A DNA stretch of 6,828 nucleotides, taken from the NCBI GenBank assembly GCA_022566235.1, contig JADFJI010000121.1:1-6828 (forward strand). Direction: 5' to 3'. Shown piece by piece: positions 6,073-6,828 of this stretch (its first letter is position 1; each line of letters opens with the position of its first letter). Source of the DNA: Chloroflexota bacterium. GTDB taxonomy: Bacteria > Chloroflexota > Dehalococcoidia > Plut-88900. A program made the position numbers and the translations under genes. The notes under the pieces are model-generated. The model searched no databases and was not told the origin of the DNA. It saw only the letters and a list, made by a program, of their open reading frames with translations.

Positions 6073-6828
6073 TTAGCCTTGCTGAAAGAATGCCTTTAGG
6101 GCGTCGGCTGTCTCTTCCGGGGCCTCTTCCATGAGAAAATGTCCGCAGTCGAGGCTGAAGCCGGTAACGTCTTGTGCCCACTCACGCCAGATGGAAATTG
6201 GATCATTGGAATGATACTCATCGCCCTGGGTGCTCCATAGTGCCAGTACGGGGCACTGGATTCGGCGGCCCGCATCCCTGTCCTGGCGGTCGAGTTCGAT
6301 ATCTACGGATGCGCCGGCACGATAGTCTTCACAACTGGCCCTGATAACCGATTTGCTGCGATAAGACCGAAGGTACTCTCCCATCGCTTCGGGGGTAATG
6401 GCTTCAGGGTTGTCCGTCCAGCTGGCAAAGCCCTGGCGCAAGAATAAATCGGGATTGCTGCCTATAAGCTTTTCCGGCAGAGGGTACGGTTGGGCCATGA
6501 ATACCCAAATGAAGGAGGATTGTAAAGCGCCCTTAAAGTCCATGTGCTCCCAGTAATCTATGGTGGGTATGATGTCCAGGACTGCCAGTTGAGCCACCGT
6601 TTCCGGATGGTCGAGGGCCATGCGGTAGGCTACGCGTCCACCGCGGTCGTGGCCTGCAACGGCGAAGGAGTCGTAGCCAAAGGACTTCATTACGCTGACC
6701 ATGTCATGGGCCATGGCCCGTTTGGAGTAGTTCTGGTGCTGTGGATCGGGCTCCGGGCCGGAGCTGTCTCCGTACCCGCGCAGGTCTGGCATAACCAGGG
6801 TAAAGGAGTCTTTGAGCAAGGGGGCCAC
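6073..6828 (-). CDS. Haloacetate dehalogenase-like alpha/beta hydrolase, 5' end cut by window edge
   Basis: The last 252 codons, including the TAA stop, of an alpha/beta-fold hydrolase. The true start lies outside the window: about 40-45 N-terminal residues, including the HGxP oxyanion motif, should precede the first visible codon, and the GTG at the edge is internal. Numbering from that codon, the sequence follows haloacetate (fluoroacetate) dehalogenases closely: DLRGYGDSS at 15-23, YSKRAMAHD at 34-42, nucleophile D61 in GHDRGGR, carboxylate-binding R62 and R65, catalytic acid D85 (LAVLDIIPT), CEDYRAGASVD at 166-176, AGRRIQCPVLALW at 186-198, and catalytic H230 in CGHFLMEEAPEE. The family hydrolyses the carbon-halogen bond of haloacetates in the cytoplasm, releasing glycolate. 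The halide-pocket His-Trp pair reads Ile107-Trp108, while the pocket Tyr (Y169) is kept. Another substrate, such as a chloro-acid, ester or epoxide, is therefore possible. A 99 bp gap containing a promoter separates it from the CoA-transferase. Confidence 0.88.
   Translation of the reverse strand: MAPLLKDSFTLVMPDLRGYGDSSGPEPDPQHQNYSKRAMAHDMVSVMKSFGYDSFAVAGHDRGGRVAYRMALDHPETVAQLAVLDIIPTIDYWEHMDFKGALQSSFIWVFMAQPYPLPEKLIGSNPDLFLRQGFASWTDNPEAITPEAMGEYLRSYRSKSVIRASCEDYRAGASVDIELDRQDRDAGRRIQCPVLALWSTQGDEYHSNDPISIWREWAQDVTGFSLDCGHFLMEEAPEETADALKAFFQQG

Noticed and set aside
5449..6099. A 216-residue plus-strand open frame antisense to the CoA-transferase
   Set aside because: It has no ribosome site or recognisable motif, is fully antisense to a well-conserved enzyme, and is explained by GC-rich codon use on the other strand.
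6826..6828. GTG at the window edge as the true start of the hydrolase
   Set aside because: The family has about 40-45 more residues before this point, including the oxyanion-hole motif. The codon aligns with an internal Val.

Overview
The window holds six protein-coding genes on GC-rich DNA and no RNA genes, mobile elements or CRISPR arrays that I can see. Clean AGGAGG-type ribosome sites precede several genes. The mix of an SDR, a zinc alcohol dehydrogenase, a family III CoA-transferase, a dehalogenase-like hydrolase and a ribonuclease D with two HRDC-like regions fits a free-living bacterium with a broad catabolic repertoire. A Chloroflexota (Dehalococcoidia/SAR202-like) origin is my best guess from the protein flavour. 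It is weakly supported because no marker gene is present.

Layout, left to right. Positions 1-1737 (minus strand) hold a leftward two-gene unit. An NAD-type short-chain dehydrogenase (973-1737) is followed after 51 bp by a zinc-dependent medium-chain dehydrogenase (1-921) that runs off the left edge. Positions 1738-1967 are a divergent intergenic region with candidate promoters for both sides and an overlapping pair of short dyads. Positions 1968-3110 (plus strand) encode a ribonuclease D-type 3'-5' exonuclease. Positions 3111-3183 are a short convergent gap with a hairpin-capable dyad.

Positions 3184-6828 (minus strand) hold a leftward cluster. It begins with a haloacetate dehalogenase-like alpha/beta hydrolase (6073-6828, cut at the right edge). 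Next comes a formyl-CoA:oxalate CoA-transferase-like family III CoA-transferase (4765-5973), whose start I move 78 bp inward from the longest frame. Last is a 509-residue, histidine-rich, apparently all-helical protein of unknown function (3184-4713).

How the genes might work together is inference. The hydrolase, CoA-transferase and unknown protein could form a catabolic module in which a small carboxylate or ester is hydrolysed, then activated as a CoA thioester, with the unknown protein acting on the product or a partner. The SDR and zinc dehydrogenase could oxidise an alcohol or polyol in a separate module. The most novel element is the 509-residue protein, which shows three related His-containing segments and no motif I can tie to a named enzyme.
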